A DNA stretch of 64,000 bases. It comes from Solenopsis invicta (Eukaryota; Arthropoda; Insecta; Hymenoptera; Formicidae). Made by a program: the position numbers and the translations under genes. A model generated the notes under the pieces. The model saw only the letters and a list, made by a program, of their open reading frames with translations. It ran no database searches and was not told where the DNA came from. The stretch covers positions 17,738,501 through 17,802,500 of the forward strand of contig NC_052665.1 of assembly GCF_016802725.1 (NCBI RefSeq), in the 5' to 3' direction. Positions 49,959 through 63,272 of the stretch are shown here, one piece after another; positions within the stretch are counted from its first letter, which is position 1; each line of letters opens with the position of its first letter.

Positions 49959-52900
49959 GACGGTACGGGGGCAACGAGAACTTAAGGAAGGGAATATACC
50001 CGACGTGCCGGAATATATCGTCGGCTAGATCTCTCACCCTGTACTCTGATTTATTTTACGCCGGCAAGAGCGGCAGCGCCCGCCTACAATTTCGAAAAGT
50101 CAGCAGAGTACCGCGTGTCGTGTGTACACCGCGTGTACGGGATTTCGGAAATTTAAGAGAGTCTTCAGGCTTGTCTGCTCGCCCCAGTTCCGCGACCACC
50201 ATCCGGTCATCTTCTCCCGCACCGACTTTCTCAGAAAGGAACCCCTAAGTCACTTTTTATTAATTTTTGACAGAACCTTAATCAATTAACTACTTGCGGT
50301 GAAATCAGGTCATGTATTTACAGCTTCTCCTCATATATAGTATTAAACTATAATCAATAATCGGTATTTCTTCATCTAAAATCTTATTGAAAAGTTAAAT
50401 ATAAATCCACGTAAAAGATATACTCCACAGAGATGTATAAACTAAATTTTGAGACAGAACAAACATTATATTTTTTTCTATAATAGTATTTTTCGTTTCA
50501 TTTATAAATTATAATTTCTTATGTTACTTCAAAGAGAGACTTTAAATCAAGCAATTTATTTTATAATTATCTTTAAAAGGATCAATATTTATTTATTGGT
50601 CAATTCTTTTAATGCAATTGTAACAGTAATTTATATTTTTATTGAAGACTTGAAGAAATACAGCGCAATATCTTGTTTCTCCTATTTCCTGAAAATTACT
50701 TATAATTGTCTTTGACTTCTCTGTAGAAACAAACGTCTTTTAATATCAACAGATATCATTTCGAATAGAAGAACTGCATTGTTTTCTTACAATTATAACT
50801 ATTTATTTTTTAAATGATATAAAAATTCAGTTTTAGAATATTACAAATTTTAACGAGATATGATTATCTTCACATTTTTAGCTCAAATACAGTGGCAGAG
50901 GAAATATTAAAATGAAAGCCACTTTAAATTCAAAAGTTAATTAAAACTGAAACCGTTATTGTATTACAATACAAAATTTAGAAAAAAAATCATGTATTTT
51001 AGAGAGAAAGTGCAATATAATGTTCTGAACGTGTGTGTATGTGTAAGCACGTATAGAAGTTTTCTTCCTATATATTTGCTGTGGACGTTAGAAGTTCTTT
51101 TTATCGGATATTTCTAAATTTGCTATAACACCGCGTAAAGATTCAAAGTGCTACAGCTTTATTTTTCCGAAACGACGAACGCCGCTCGTTCTCGAGCTTC
51201 CGCGAACGTGAAGCTTTTATTTCAGCCGGAGGCGACAACCTCCTGTTGCCGCCATTCGTGTTATCGTTCTTCTGCACCAGGAAACACACAGCCAGGGAGC
51301 AATTAAAACATTGCAATGTGAATATTTTTAGTGACATATTCTTTCTCATCTGTTGCGTATGAATTATTTACAAAATGAGAACGATTACATTGGAGAGCCT
51401 GACGGAAATTCGAACAGAATTTTCACTTGCATGTACTTTGCGTTTGAATCGAAAGTCTTACTAGTTTTTGTTAAGTGTCAGTTTAATTATGTAATAATTT
51501 TGCTTTTTACGTTGTACATATTTTTTATATATTATATTTTCATATATATATAATGCAAAGCATTTATATATGTCAAAACAAAAGAATCCGCATCTTTCGT
51601 CTATAAAGATACAACTTAATATTTTACATCATAAAAATAACGTATAATACATTAATTTGTTTTACATACATAATTAATTAATAAATGCATCCTTCCTAAA
51701 ATAATGAAAATGAGCAACTGTAGATCTTTCACAAAAGAATCGTACACATAGTGCAAGTGGTAAATCTGCGCGAAAGCAAAATTCACAATATAAAAACTGA
51801 AATTTAATAACACGAGCTTTCGCTTATGATTGTCTCGCCTGTAATTGTGGTCCACTTAGTGAGTGAATTTTTTATTACCCGTCGCGTCTGAGTTTTAATA
51901 CGCAGTGTAGAACCTTCGTTAAACAACATCGAGATTTAATTAGGTTTCAACAGCGAGGTTCTCTCCAATGTTGGCGCGTCAAAAAAGAAAAAATATTATC
52001 ACCCAGGCCATTCGCGCACTGCAATTATAATTTCTTACGAGCTTTTTCCATGACGTTGCAAAAGCGAAACTAGATCAGATTCGTCGGTTAAAATATAACG
52101 TGGGTTTAAATTTAAAAATAGGATGATTTGAAGGCGGCCAATCGGCGTAACGAGACTCACGTCTCGTCAAGAGCGGCTCCCGTCGTTCGCGCCTCAACGA
52201 GAATCAATGATCCTCGAGGTTAAACACGGTCCGTTTTAAACGCGAAGCTTAATTCGTGCTAATTTTCTGCTTGGTGAAATATTTCAACGACACTGCCGAG
52301 AGCCAACAGAACCTGAATTTTTAGTTATTTCGCGTTCCAGCTGCCAATATTTACAATGAAGTTTGAGTTGAAGTTTAGCATTTATTATACTGATATATAC
52401 TTTTTAATATGATTACCGTATAAAAAATTCATTGTATTGACGCAGTTTTTATTTTGAAATATGATTCCGCATCAAGAGATTTTAATCCATTATTTCAACT
52501 TTTATTTACTTTTTTTTGGAAAAATTTTCTTTTTTTTTTATTAATAACTCGTCAATGTATTTATAATCCATCTCTGTACCTCGTATCATTTATTTTTAAA
52601 TTTAAGCAATATCGCTCGAAAGTTTCGACACATTGTTCAAGAAATGAGAAAGGAAACAAGAAAAGGAAAGGCGAGGACGCAATAGGATGCAAGTACCGAT
52701 GGCAACGATATATTTCTTGAATTATAAGGGCACGGTGGTGAAAGCGTGAAGAAGGTGGCGAGTCTACCACGAACGAACGGGCGCGTGTGTGAAAGAGGAG
52801 GGCGGAAAGTCCTGAAAACTTTCTGAGATCGAACACGACTTCTTCGAGAAGCGAAGCCTTGCTCCATTATGAGACTACGAGCACCCTCTCTCCCGTTTGT

Positions 52901-55900
52901 TTTTGCGATATATCCGTCTTGAGTTACGTTTTCCCTTCCTCGCACTACCGACCCTAAGATTTTACTGAGAAAAAAAAATCGTCTCGGGGGTTTAGCGGGG
53001 GGAAAATCTGTAATCGCGTCACGTGATGTTTTTTTAGCTAGTTTGCGTGCTGTTTTAGGCTAGGTTCCCATTCAATCTATCAAAACGAGAATCAATTACG
53101 AGTTTTTCTCGAGCGAACGCTTAAACAGGAAGTCTGACCGGTTTCTGTAATTTTGTGTGCCGTATTAATCAATCAATCATTATACTTGGAATATAATAAT
53201 ATTCCGAGTTCTCGAGGCGGGAGAGAGAGGAAACGAAAAGGGGGCCGAGGATCATTAGTCAGAAACGTCAAAGACAAGGCGACGGTTTCGCGGATAGGAC
53301 GCGGCGCGGCCCTTTGTACGATTTATTTTCAGCAGCAGTTATTACTCCGCGAGCATTAAAGCCGCGTTTTCCAACCACGCAAGTTTTTACGCTTTCAAAC
53401 GGCAAAATTCGAGCGGCGAATGTATTACAAAAGAGTAAGCAGAGATTAAATCTGCAAATCTGGAAAATGCTGTATTGATAAACTCTACATATCACAAACA
53501 TTTTATATTTATTTATTATTACACTAAGAGTGTTTGTCAGAATCTGTTACATTTTAATGCCTGAACTACCTGATAATTACTTTTACTACTTTTCCGTAAC
53601 TAAAATGTTAAAAAGAGCAAATAGTCATCGAATAAATAACTGAAAGTAGAAATATTTACAATTGCTCATTAATGTCTCTTCATCGTTGTTGACTTACCAA
53701 TCGGAAATAATTCAAGAGTGGTTGTAGGGTGGTTATGAATCTTTTAGAACCTTACATGAATTCGTCATGTTAATGAGAGAAGAACCTTATGGCAGGACGC
53801 TGTCGAGCACATTCGCATTTGCATAGTACAATCGATAAGGTCCTTTTTCTTACCGCGGATGCAAGTGCGCGATAGTAATTCAGGGGTCTAAATGCAAAGT
53901 GATGAATCCCCGGTAAAACACGCGTATGAACTGGGATATAAACATATTTAAATTAAATTAAATTCCTTCACATTGGGGAGTGACTTTGCATATTATTTAA
54001 CCGCATAATTATGCATTCCCGATGCGCAGATCGTGTTGCAAAATGCCGGTTCTTCTCTCCGCACGCGAAATTTTACGTATTTCCGTATCGTTCGTAGTTT
54101 CAATAAATGCGAATTCGAGAATGGAAGTTCCGACAAACATAAGAGGTCACGTACAGACGTCGTACAAAGTAATATCTGTTGCTATCAGGATATCGAAGAT
54201 TGCCAATATCAGGATAAGCGATATCGTATGGATTTAGACGGAACCTCGCTAGTCGTATTTTCTTGACGTTTCTTTTGCTCGGCGTTTTATGACTTTTTGC
54301 ACTTTCGCGACGCACTAACCCCGGTGATGCCATTAAGAGGGATGACCGTGTTTTACCACGCTAAAATCGTAACGCGGTACAGCTGATCTATATACACGAA
54401 TTCTATTCCTGTGGCCGAGAGAATATTTATCCGTCCTCTTACCTTTATCTGTGTATTCATGTATCTTGAGGAGAGAGAAATACGACGCGATTACAGAAAT
54501 CCATTTTCTAAATTCCTTCTTTTAAAAATATACCCGTTTACAAATGTGTTTTTTTTTCATAAACTATGTACATATGGAAGTTGGCCTGTAATTTTACAAT
54601 GCGTTTACAAAGATAGCGCTTTTTCATTATTCTATCTTTATCAGTCGGAGGTAATAATAAAAAAGTGAACTAACATCTTTATAAACGTTATTAACGTTTC
54701 TAACATTCTATTTTTATTAAACAATATATTTTTATAATTTACTTTATTTCTTATTATTCTTTATTATTATAGTACTAACATATGAAAAATAATGAATCAA
54801 TCTAAAAATCTGAATTTTTTGTATAAGTGCTTTAAGTATTTAAGAGAAAGTTCATTGCGATTCTGAGCTTTGTTCATCAATTAATTTATTTATAGAATAA
54901 CTAATCTCTACATCGCAGCATACATCTTCAAAATTCGAAGTACTTATAGAAAGATTCAGATTTTTGTCATTACTTCATATATTTCTATTAGAGCACATTT
55001 CTACTTCTTATTAAAACAATTTTTTTATTGAGAAAATCGTCAATTTTTTATATTGCTTTCAAATGCAATACAAAACGATCTATAATTTTTTCATCTTTGA
55101 TTGTTTTGAAAATAGATGTAATACATCCAAATAATTTCTTTCTTAGTAAACAATCGAATATCGTAAACGGTTTTCCGTTTTCGTCTAAAATAAATTAAAT
55201 GATGAACAGTAGAACACATGACTTTATATGAATACTTTATATGAAATCAACTGCTGTCTCTCTTGGATGCATGAATTATATGAATACATGTAAAAATACT
55301 GAGCTTGAAGTGAAAAAAGAAAAGTTTATATTTATATATAATTTTTTAAATATTGATAATCAAGACCATCGAACGTCCCATCATACATCAAATGCCATTA
55401 TACAGGCACAAGGGAAAGAGAAATAGCCATTGAGTTCTCTCGTTGTTTATCTTGGCTTTCTCACTTAAGCGATTGTTGGCATGGTTAGCTCTCGGTCCAT
55501 TTATGTCTATAATCATATCTGACTTGGCTCGAAGAGCTAATCTTCAGTTACGAGCGAGCGCGATTATCCGCGACAAGAGTTATCGCAACCCCACTGTCGG
55601 TCGTTGTCGTTGAGGGGAACGCGGGGAAAGATAAAAAAAAAAGACGGAGTTTTAGGGATCGCGTGCGGAATCTACGAGTTTGTGCGTACCGCCAAATGCC
55701 TGAAACTGTTTTCTAGCGAATACTAAAGACGCGAAGTGCGGGGAGACGAAGGTAGGCAGAAAACATTGAGACCCATCGTCGGCCGGCGAACCCGAAGACA
55801 CGAGAGGATTATACTCCTCCCATCTTTTATCAGCGCCAAGAGCGTCTGTTGCCACGATACTAGTCCTTTCGCAATATCACGAGCGATAGTCGTTGCTCTT

Positions 55901-56697
55901 TTTATCGTAGCAGCGGGGCCAAAACGAGTCGCGCGCTCCCCTCCTTTTCTTGAAAGCAGTAACTGATAATAGAAACGAAAAGAGGGAAGGTCTCCCTCCC
56001 GTCGCGTTCGTTACCCGAATCTTCATTCATCTTTCTCCGCACAGAAAAGGGACACGCGTCGACGACTTCATGACCCAACGGGGAAAGATAACATTTAATT
56101 CCCCACCAAGATAAGGAGAATAATGTCTATTGTATAGAACTTAATACGAAGGTTTTCCGAAATATGCACAAAAAATATTTGTACATTTTTAAGATGAATA
56201 CTTACAAATTATATTAATCATTACTAGCAGATCTTTGTAATAACAAATGCCAATTTAAAATAATCGTACGAATCAAATTGTAAGATAGTTAGTAAACAGA
56301 TAAGAAATGTTTACTTCAAATATTCTATTTTCTTTAATTATTCTCAGATGAACTTTATTACCGTATACAAATTATGTTAACACGTATATGTATTTATTTA
56401 TAAAATTTATGTTTTTTCTTTGTAAAATTTTTTTTCTTATCAGCGAGACAATTTATAAATTTTCAAGAACAGTATCTCGCACAAAGGGAGATTAATAACG
56501 GTTCTAAATAAAACAGCTGTAAGTTCTGCCAGATTGATTCTCTCTCAGCGCACAAACAAGTTAATTAATTACTTTTGACGAAGCTGAGTTTGATCGCTGT
56601 TTATTCGCGGCCTGTCAAGTTGAATAAGGGTTCGCATGGCCGTTACTTGCCTCCCCTTTTCCTGTGAAAGAATCGAATTAAAAAATACTTTTGCTCC

Positions 56698-56723
56698 ATT
56701 GCAATTCTCCATTGCAATTCTCC
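56698..56723. repeat. perfect 13-bp tandem duplication
   Basis: ATTGCAATTCTCC occurs twice in direct succession, shortly before a GGGGGA-rich purine stretch at about 56752-56766. Confidence 0.9.
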
Positions 56724-58878
56724 GCGTTGCGTATTGAATGAAGGAGGTGGAAGGGGGAGGGGGAGGGATGCGCAGAAAATGAGAGTTCTTCCCGGGCGGA
56801 CTTCGTTAAAACAGATGCAGTCAGTCGGCGGGCTCCTTTCTTCATTAGAAAAAGAAACTTTTCGTCGGGCGAACGAGCAACGGGAACGGTTTCTTTACGA
56901 CGGCGATGAAAGCTTACGGACAAATTGCGATCACAGAGCTCTTCTCGTCAGCACGACACGCCGGCGAAATGACGATCAAATTAGCCATCGCTTGGGTTAC
57001 TTAATCGCCCAACGAAGTGCGGCCAGAGCTTACAAAACTCGGATTAATCCTTTGCCGCGTGGCAGATTGGAGTGTCTTGTATTCACACTTCGACTACGCA
57101 CTCGAACTCTCCTTTATTATACTTTCTGCTGCTATGATTTTAAAAGTAATCGTATATTTTCCATTGATCTGTAATTAAATCAATTAAAATAATCGTCGAA
57201 ATGAAAGCGGAGCGTTTTAACTTGTTTCAAGAAGCAAATGAATTTTATGTAAATTGATCCATTTATTTATGTGCTTTCAATTTAAATTAAAATTTTCAAC
57301 TACCTTTATTTTTCACGGTAAATACGATACGTCACATATTGGATACTATTCTTTTATTTTTTTCGTTCGTTTCTCAATTTAATTTGATACACGTGAAATT
57401 ACGGAGCACTAGAAACCTCAGAAAGCCACGGCGAGCAAGTACTTATACGTGTTCCAACACGTATAAACGCTTTAATACGTTTCGGTGGTCAGTTGGCGGT
57501 TACTAATACTAAACGCCCGCTCAAATTGACATTTTCCGGTAGTTACCATCGGCAACCACATCAGCCGCAAAAAGTTGAGAGAGTGAAAAAGGAAAATCGG
57601 TGCTCCTTCCCTCTTAAGGGAAGGAACATCCTGAAACAAGGTCAACGACGAGAAGTTAAACCGCTCGAATCTGATTCAGTGATTCTCGTATCCCATCCCG
57701 TATTTCCCCTAGAGCCAATCGTATTTATGAGTAGACGCGTAAATGGATACTGCGCGCGTAACAAAGCGAAACGGCACTGAACCCTAAACGTATACAGGCT
57801 TCCTTAAATTAATGTACGCCCTCGACGTGCGTCGCGCAACAACGCTGGAGCACGCTGGAAATTTCATTTCACATTCGACAAGAATGAAATTTTGAATGCA
57901 GATTAGTTTCTTGTGCGAGTGTGTCGCCGTTGCCGCTCCCGCTCCCCTGCGCCGCGACTCACGGGGAAACCGCAAGAATTACAACCGCCGTACAATGCCC
58001 GCATTGTAAAAACCATTTGCTCGTATTCGCACGCGCTTATGCGTCTACATGACGTTGCTTTACCTACCTACCGTAGATCGCATTAAGGCGACGCGATACG
58101 CGCCAGTAATTTTTTTTCTATCACGATTCTTGGTAGCGCCACCGCGCCGGCACTTGCGTCGAGAATAATTCAATTTCTGTGTAACAAGGTTTTCGCGCAA
58201 AGCCGTTTCACGTTGTTGGCATCAACTGGTCTTACGAGACGCTGGATAACTTGTTGAAAAGATAATCAAACAGAGCCGGGGAATTCATCATGACAAGTGT
58301 TCTTTACCTTGAATTGCAACGGAGATGCATTCGGATTATGGACACATTTATCACGTGACTGCGGCATGGTTTAATTTCCAGCTATGTGCATCTAAAAGTT
58401 TTGCCATTAGGAAGATTTGAATTTTATGCGTTTAAATGAACTCATTAGAAAGGAAACTTTGCGGAAACCGGAAAATTTTAGATTAAATTTGAAGTAGTTA
58501 TATCATAAAATATTCATAGTATATAATAATCTTATGCAATTTCCAGTGGCTTTCGTTTGTTTCTGAGACCAGTCGCGAACATAATTTAAATAAGTATTTT
58601 AGCTATAAGAATATAAGTATAAAAATACAAAGTTATTAAGAATGTTTCAATTGCTATGTTATTAAAATGTTATCTTAAATCCGCTTTATGCGCTAACGGG
58701 TATACGAAATATACAATTAGAATACGTCATAATTTTTTTAAATCGTGCGGTGTAGACCTTTCTTTTTTCAAATGCTCTTATCTTCAATTACGAATGTGGT
58801 AATAATCGCTCGAAAGTATCGTGTACCGAAATGTTACAATAGCTCGGCTATAAATTACCGAACTCAGGTGTACACGAC

Positions 58879-58940
58879 TTGGGCTTAGCTCAGCGCGTCT
58901 GACTAATCACGGACTGTAACCACTGCGAGGTTACTCTAAT
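58879..58940 (+). other. degenerate tRNA-like segment, possible SINE head or tRNA relic
   Basis: TAGCTCAGCGCG at 58886 matches 11 of 12 positions of the RNA polymerase III A-box consensus. A B-box-like GGTTACTCTAA starts 43 bases downstream, the distance expected inside a tRNA, but it keeps only GGTT and little else of the consensus. The stretch does not fold as an intact cloverleaf: the D-stem and T-stem do not pair and no acceptor partner is found. GTAACC and GGTTAC form a local hairpin instead. It is therefore not a working tRNA. The downstream end of a possible SINE could not be found. Confidence 0.3.
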
Positions 58941-58944
58941 ACTT

Positions 58945-60609
58945 CAGAGATCCCCAATAATTTGCGACTGGTCGAAGGACGTCGTCCCTTTACACAATCT
59001 GCTATTCTCAGCGCATTTCCGTTATTTACGTTCATGTATAATAAACGAGTCTCTCGGAGTGGTGAATCCCATTTATTATAAAATCTCTTAATTGTAGTAC
59101 GAAGCCACATGAATAAAGAAAAATATCAATTTTACTGCTAACAAAATTATTTAATTTACTTTTTTCTTTTAATAAATAATAGTTGTGTTTAACAAAGAAT
59201 ATTTTCTTGATAATTAAAATATACTTATCACAAATTTTAGAAGAAATCATTATCATACATTTAAAAAAAAATTTACATTCTTTCGAAGAATATTGCCAAA
59301 GAAAAGTCAGAATAATAAGCAAATCAAATTTTGGTTTTAACTTAATATTCTTGATTGAAGTATTAAATTACTAGAATTCAGATTCTGAATTTGATGCTTA
59401 CAAACTATGGTTTGTGGATATGTAAAATATTTGAAATTAGTAATGTTTATTATTAATAATATTTAAATTTAAGTAATTAAAAATATGTATTTTTTTGTAA
59501 GTATAGAAATTTATTTGAAATAAATATTATTTCAATGTAATGAGGGTGTTTTAAGACTATTACTGAGAAAATGTTCTTCGTAAAGATAACCGTTACTTAA
59601 ATAAATAAAAAGAAAAGTCAAGTAATGTGTTTCTTAACACGAGAATGATATTTTTTTGTGAACGCTTGCTTTATAATTTCTCTCTGTCTCATCAATATTT
59701 TATACGTTCTCTGTTTTATGAAATTGATCAGTTTAGCTTGTGAAAAGTTCATAAAAATTATGATATATGAGAAGCATTTAAAGAAAATATTATTTTTGAG
59801 CGCAATATGTAACTTTTATCCGCATCGTTTCTCACGTTTAGAATTTAAATAGATGTAAATAATAACGCGAGCATTTTGCTCCCACAAAACCAACGGAGCT
59901 GAACGAAAATGGGCGAACAGGCGGCCGACAAAAGAGTTTCAACTGAAAATTTGTACAGAATGCACAAAGGCGCAACATAAGACAAAGAGGCGCATCTTCG
60001 TTCTTGGTTTCAAATTGTCGTCCTAAACCCGTGTAAAATAATATGGCTCGTCTACCATGACGCGCAGCTCTCTATTCGTCGGGGAAGAATTGTCTTGTAT
60101 ACGTCTAATTACTCGATGGCATTGTTTACGCGGGGCTCGTCGTTCGCCGGCCGCCTTTTCGTGCCGGTCTCTTGTTAGTCGAAATCCAAACTCGATATTA
60201 CTCCGGCCTGTGTATCGAGTAAACGACGGAATCCGCTTTGAATAAAGTCACGTCGCCCGTGGTATATGAGCATGGCGCAGCTCCTCGCTTCACGGACGAG
60301 CGTACTGTAACCGGTATAAAATAGGGTAAGCCGCGGTTGTTTCTATCGTCCGTATCGTAAGGACGACACCGACAAGGATATTTCAATGTAGATTATTATT
60401 CTGTAAAAGTGCTCCAGTTACTTTTGCGCACACATATATTACGATTTACAATCTTTTTCCGAGAACGCTTTGCATTATACAAAATTCCGCGTCTATGTCA
60501 TTTTACTGGAACATGCTGAGAATTATCATTATCGTCACGATTATTTGTGCTGCGAGAGCAGTGAGGCACTTGCATGTATTCCCAACATGCTCGTGAGAGT
60601 TGCAAATTT

Positions 60610-60662
<53 letters not shown>

Positions 60663-63170
60663 CGGTGGGCAAGAGAAGAAGAGTGCTTTCGGCAACTTTG
60701 CACCGTGCCAGTGTCAAGTTTTATCGCCCCTCGCCTTTTCGCTCATCACATTCGAAACTTGTTGGGTAAGGCCGCGCCGTTATTGCTCATTGCACTCGAG
60801 CGGAAAAGCTTGCCGAGTCTCGAACTTGATTCCGCTTCTTGTCGCACGGGCACGCGCCCACATGATGGATACACTTTGCTCGTATTGCGTGCATCCGGCC
60901 GGGGGGAACGATAAATGTACCTAACTTCCACCGTTTTCCGTCGCGGAGTTGTCGTGGACAAACTTTCGCGCGACGACAACGACGACTCCTCTTTCGAGCG
61001 CAACAGCATGGGATACTCGACTTCGTGTCGGGATCTTTGCCTCCCGGAGGGACAATCAAGCGCTTACGTGTAATGTGCTTTAAGCCTCGCATTCTCAAGC
61101 AGAGAGGATAAATTAAATATTACACGGATTTCGACATACTGCTTATATTATTACAATTGGCAGCACAGATTAGTTAAATTGCTGAATGGACTTGGAATAA
61201 GTATCAGATAAAATTCTTTATCCGTGGAATCGTTTGAAGACATATCGTTTATGAAATACTTAACAATGAAAATGACTTGTGGCAACGTCATTATACAAAT
61301 AGTCATTATTTGATACTACTGTATTTGTATCTATTACTTCGACAACGAAATACTTTTAACTTAATATTCATAGCCAGTTATTCTTCCTTTTTTTTAAAAA
61401 TACGCTCACGTAATTTTAAAACAACTTATGACTCACTTTATACTTGTTAAAAATAATGCGATAAGTATAATGTGTCGCAGTATAAAAATAGTCGCAATCT
61501 CATAAGGGCAATTATATGAGAACTGCTTAAATAATGTCACACACCTACGTTATTTTACATGCGCGTTTTTACGCGTCAAATTTGGGTTCATATTTGGCTC
61601 ACACATTACTCATTTCGTCTTGAAAATGAAAGGAGATAAATGAGCATTATCGTCGTCATTATATAACTGCAATAAGGTCGATATGAGTGACACATCAATT
61701 TAATATTATGATTCGAAGTGTCTAACAAGTCAGGTAGCTGCGTTGCGCCTCGTAATGGAGTTATCAGTGTGCTGCTGCACAAGAGAAACTTGCCTGATTG
61801 GCGTTTAACGCTTGCAACGCGCCAACCAGGTCGCCAAAGGCGATGTTATTGCCGTGATAAATTTTTATAAGCACGCGCGCACACACATACATCCTAATTT
61901 TCAGTTTTTCCTTCACTGCAAGATACAACTAATTTTACTAGCGATTCCAATTACATGCTATTAAACTTATTGTAAATTATTATTATATGCAAATATTACT
62001 GTAAAGATATAAAAAATATTTCGCTATGATGGTATCAAATCAAAGTCAATTGACATTCGAAGAAAACCTAAGGATTAAAAACTAAGAAAATTGCATTTAT
62101 CTGACAATCGATTTCCATATCAAAGAGGGATTTTTATATACCAGTAAGTTCGAAGGGAAAACAATAAATTATGACGTTGTCAAAGATTAATTTCACTTCG
62201 TGTGTTTGCAATGTATGTATATGTACCGAAAAATTCCTTGCTTTCGTAGTTTGTATATTCGTCTCTTCATCTTTAATATAATATCGCGTAAACAAACGAG
62301 TCATCCCCAATCTAACTAGAGGAATGAGAGATACGTTTTGATCTGTACGCAAAGCCTAGATGAAAGGATAAGGAATATCCCCGTGGAATATCATCGCAGA
62401 TGCTGACACGACTTTAACGTTCCCGCCAGTAATATATTCTCCCACCCTTCACGTCTACTTTATTATTTTTATTTTCGATCCAGTCGTGCGCGCGCGCGTG
62501 CAAACGTCCAAGCCAATAAAGTAAGAGACCCCTGGTACGCGATTCGAGAAGATTAGTGCTCAGAATCTATCAATTATCTGCATGTTGACGTTCGAATCGT
62601 TTTAGCCGTTATTCTTAATACATGATTCGAGTAAAGTCGATCGGTAATAAACGACAGTTAAATATTTTCGTAAATGCAATTATATGATCGTATTTAATTT
62701 ATAATTTTTGGTCCTCCTTTGTACATTTGATTTCTAGTTGTTAAATACAAAGATGTGATAGATTCATTTAATTATATTCATCAATAATTTATACATAAAC
62801 CATCAAAAGGATACGCGGGATAAATTGTACCTATAATTAACTGACATGACGTGTTTAATTACTCGCGATTCTCGTTAAATATCATTTTTGTTCATGTGCA
62901 TTATGCAACATAATCATTTTATTAATTAATAATGCAATAATGAGAGAAATGTACGTATCAAAGATGGCAATCTTTTTATAAATTACAATTTCAATAATCA
63001 AAAAACTCCTATCATTATTTAAACAGAGAACATGCATACATTAAAACATGTGAAAAAAGATTTATTGAAATTGAAGTTGAATATTACATTATATTAAAAA
63101 ATTATTCGTTTCGGGACATACTTATTAGGCGCCGAGACACGGCCGCGCCTTTTAATATAACATAATATTT
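58945..63170. other. non-coding stretch upstream of the signal-peptide exon
   Basis: AT-rich at 59,040-59,860, GC-richer at 59,880-61,090 around the GA microsatellite, mixed at 61,700-61,870 and 62,380-62,560, and AT-rich just before the exon. No further exon with both splice sites was found. If the exon at 63181 is real, this is probably part of its upstream intron. Confidence 0.5.
60613..60656. repeat. microsatellite (GA)22
   Basis: An uninterrupted GA run is followed by AAGAGAC. It produces open frames of Arg-Glu repeats in one strand and Leu-Ser repeats in the other, which should not be annotated as proteins. Confidence 0.97.
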
Positions 63171-63188
63171 TATGTTCCAGCTGGATCC

Positions 63189-63230
63189 ATGATTGTGGCA
63201 AAATGGTGGATTGGCAAAAGGCACTTCTAA
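63189..63230 (+). other. upstream ORF overlapping the main start codon
   Basis: An ATG 14 bases before the main ATG opens a 13-codon frame ending in TAA at 63228-63230. It is in a different frame and runs across the main start. Its context (GATCCATGA) is weaker than that of the main ATG. If both lie in the mature 5' leader, ribosomes must leak past the first ATG, which would lower translation of the main protein. This applies only if the exon prediction is right. Confidence 0.4.
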
Positions 63231-63272
63231 TGGTGTTATTGGCGTTCCTGATCTATCCAAACGATATTTTTG
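63203..63272 (+). CDS. first coding exon of an unidentified secreted or membrane protein (5' part only)
   Basis: The ATG at 63203 sits in a good insect start context (CAAAATGG) and opens 23 codons plus one base before a GTAAGT donor, so the intron is phase 1. The peptide has a signal-peptide layout: a short N-region (MVDWQK), a hydrophobic core (ALLMVLLAFLIY) and a polar, helix-breaking C-region (PNDIFG). Cleavage probably falls near the exon end or in the next exon. The product should enter the secretory pathway. A signal peptide ending at a phase-1 intron is common in genes for immunoglobulin-superfamily, receptor and other extracellular proteins, but this exon cannot identify the family. 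The next exon is not seen before 64000. I do not recognise the gene. A chance frame is possible, but the acceptor, start context, hydrophobic core and donor all agree. Confidence 0.6.

Larger units (their letters stand above)
49831..58870. other. non-coding stretch with CpG-rich patches
   Basis: GC-richer patches at 49,830-50,250, 52,130-53,350, 55,540-56,060, 56,570-57,110 and 57,480-58,220 alternate with AT-rich DNA. Frames up to 146 codons (56734-57174) occur in the patches on both strands, often overlapping, without recognisable domains. Some patches could be enhancers or non-coding exons; the sequence alone does not decide. Confidence 0.5.
63181..63272 (+). other. predicted internal exon (5' UTR tail plus start of CDS) with both splice sites
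   Basis: The exon follows a TTTTATGTTCCAG acceptor ending at 63180. A possible branch-point-like TTTAATATAAC lies some 20-30 bases upstream. It ends before GTAAGTACC at 63273. The first 22 bases are untranslated. Because it starts at an acceptor, at least one non-coding exon must lie upstream, either in this window (the CpG island near 24.6 kb is the best candidate) or beyond it. An alternative is that the AG is fortuitous and transcription starts just upstream, but no promoter-like island is seen there. Confidence 0.55.

Noticed and set aside
60574..60924. Arg-Glu-rich frames over the GA repeat
   Set aside because: All three frames are open because of the dinucleotide repeat. There is no independent coding evidence.
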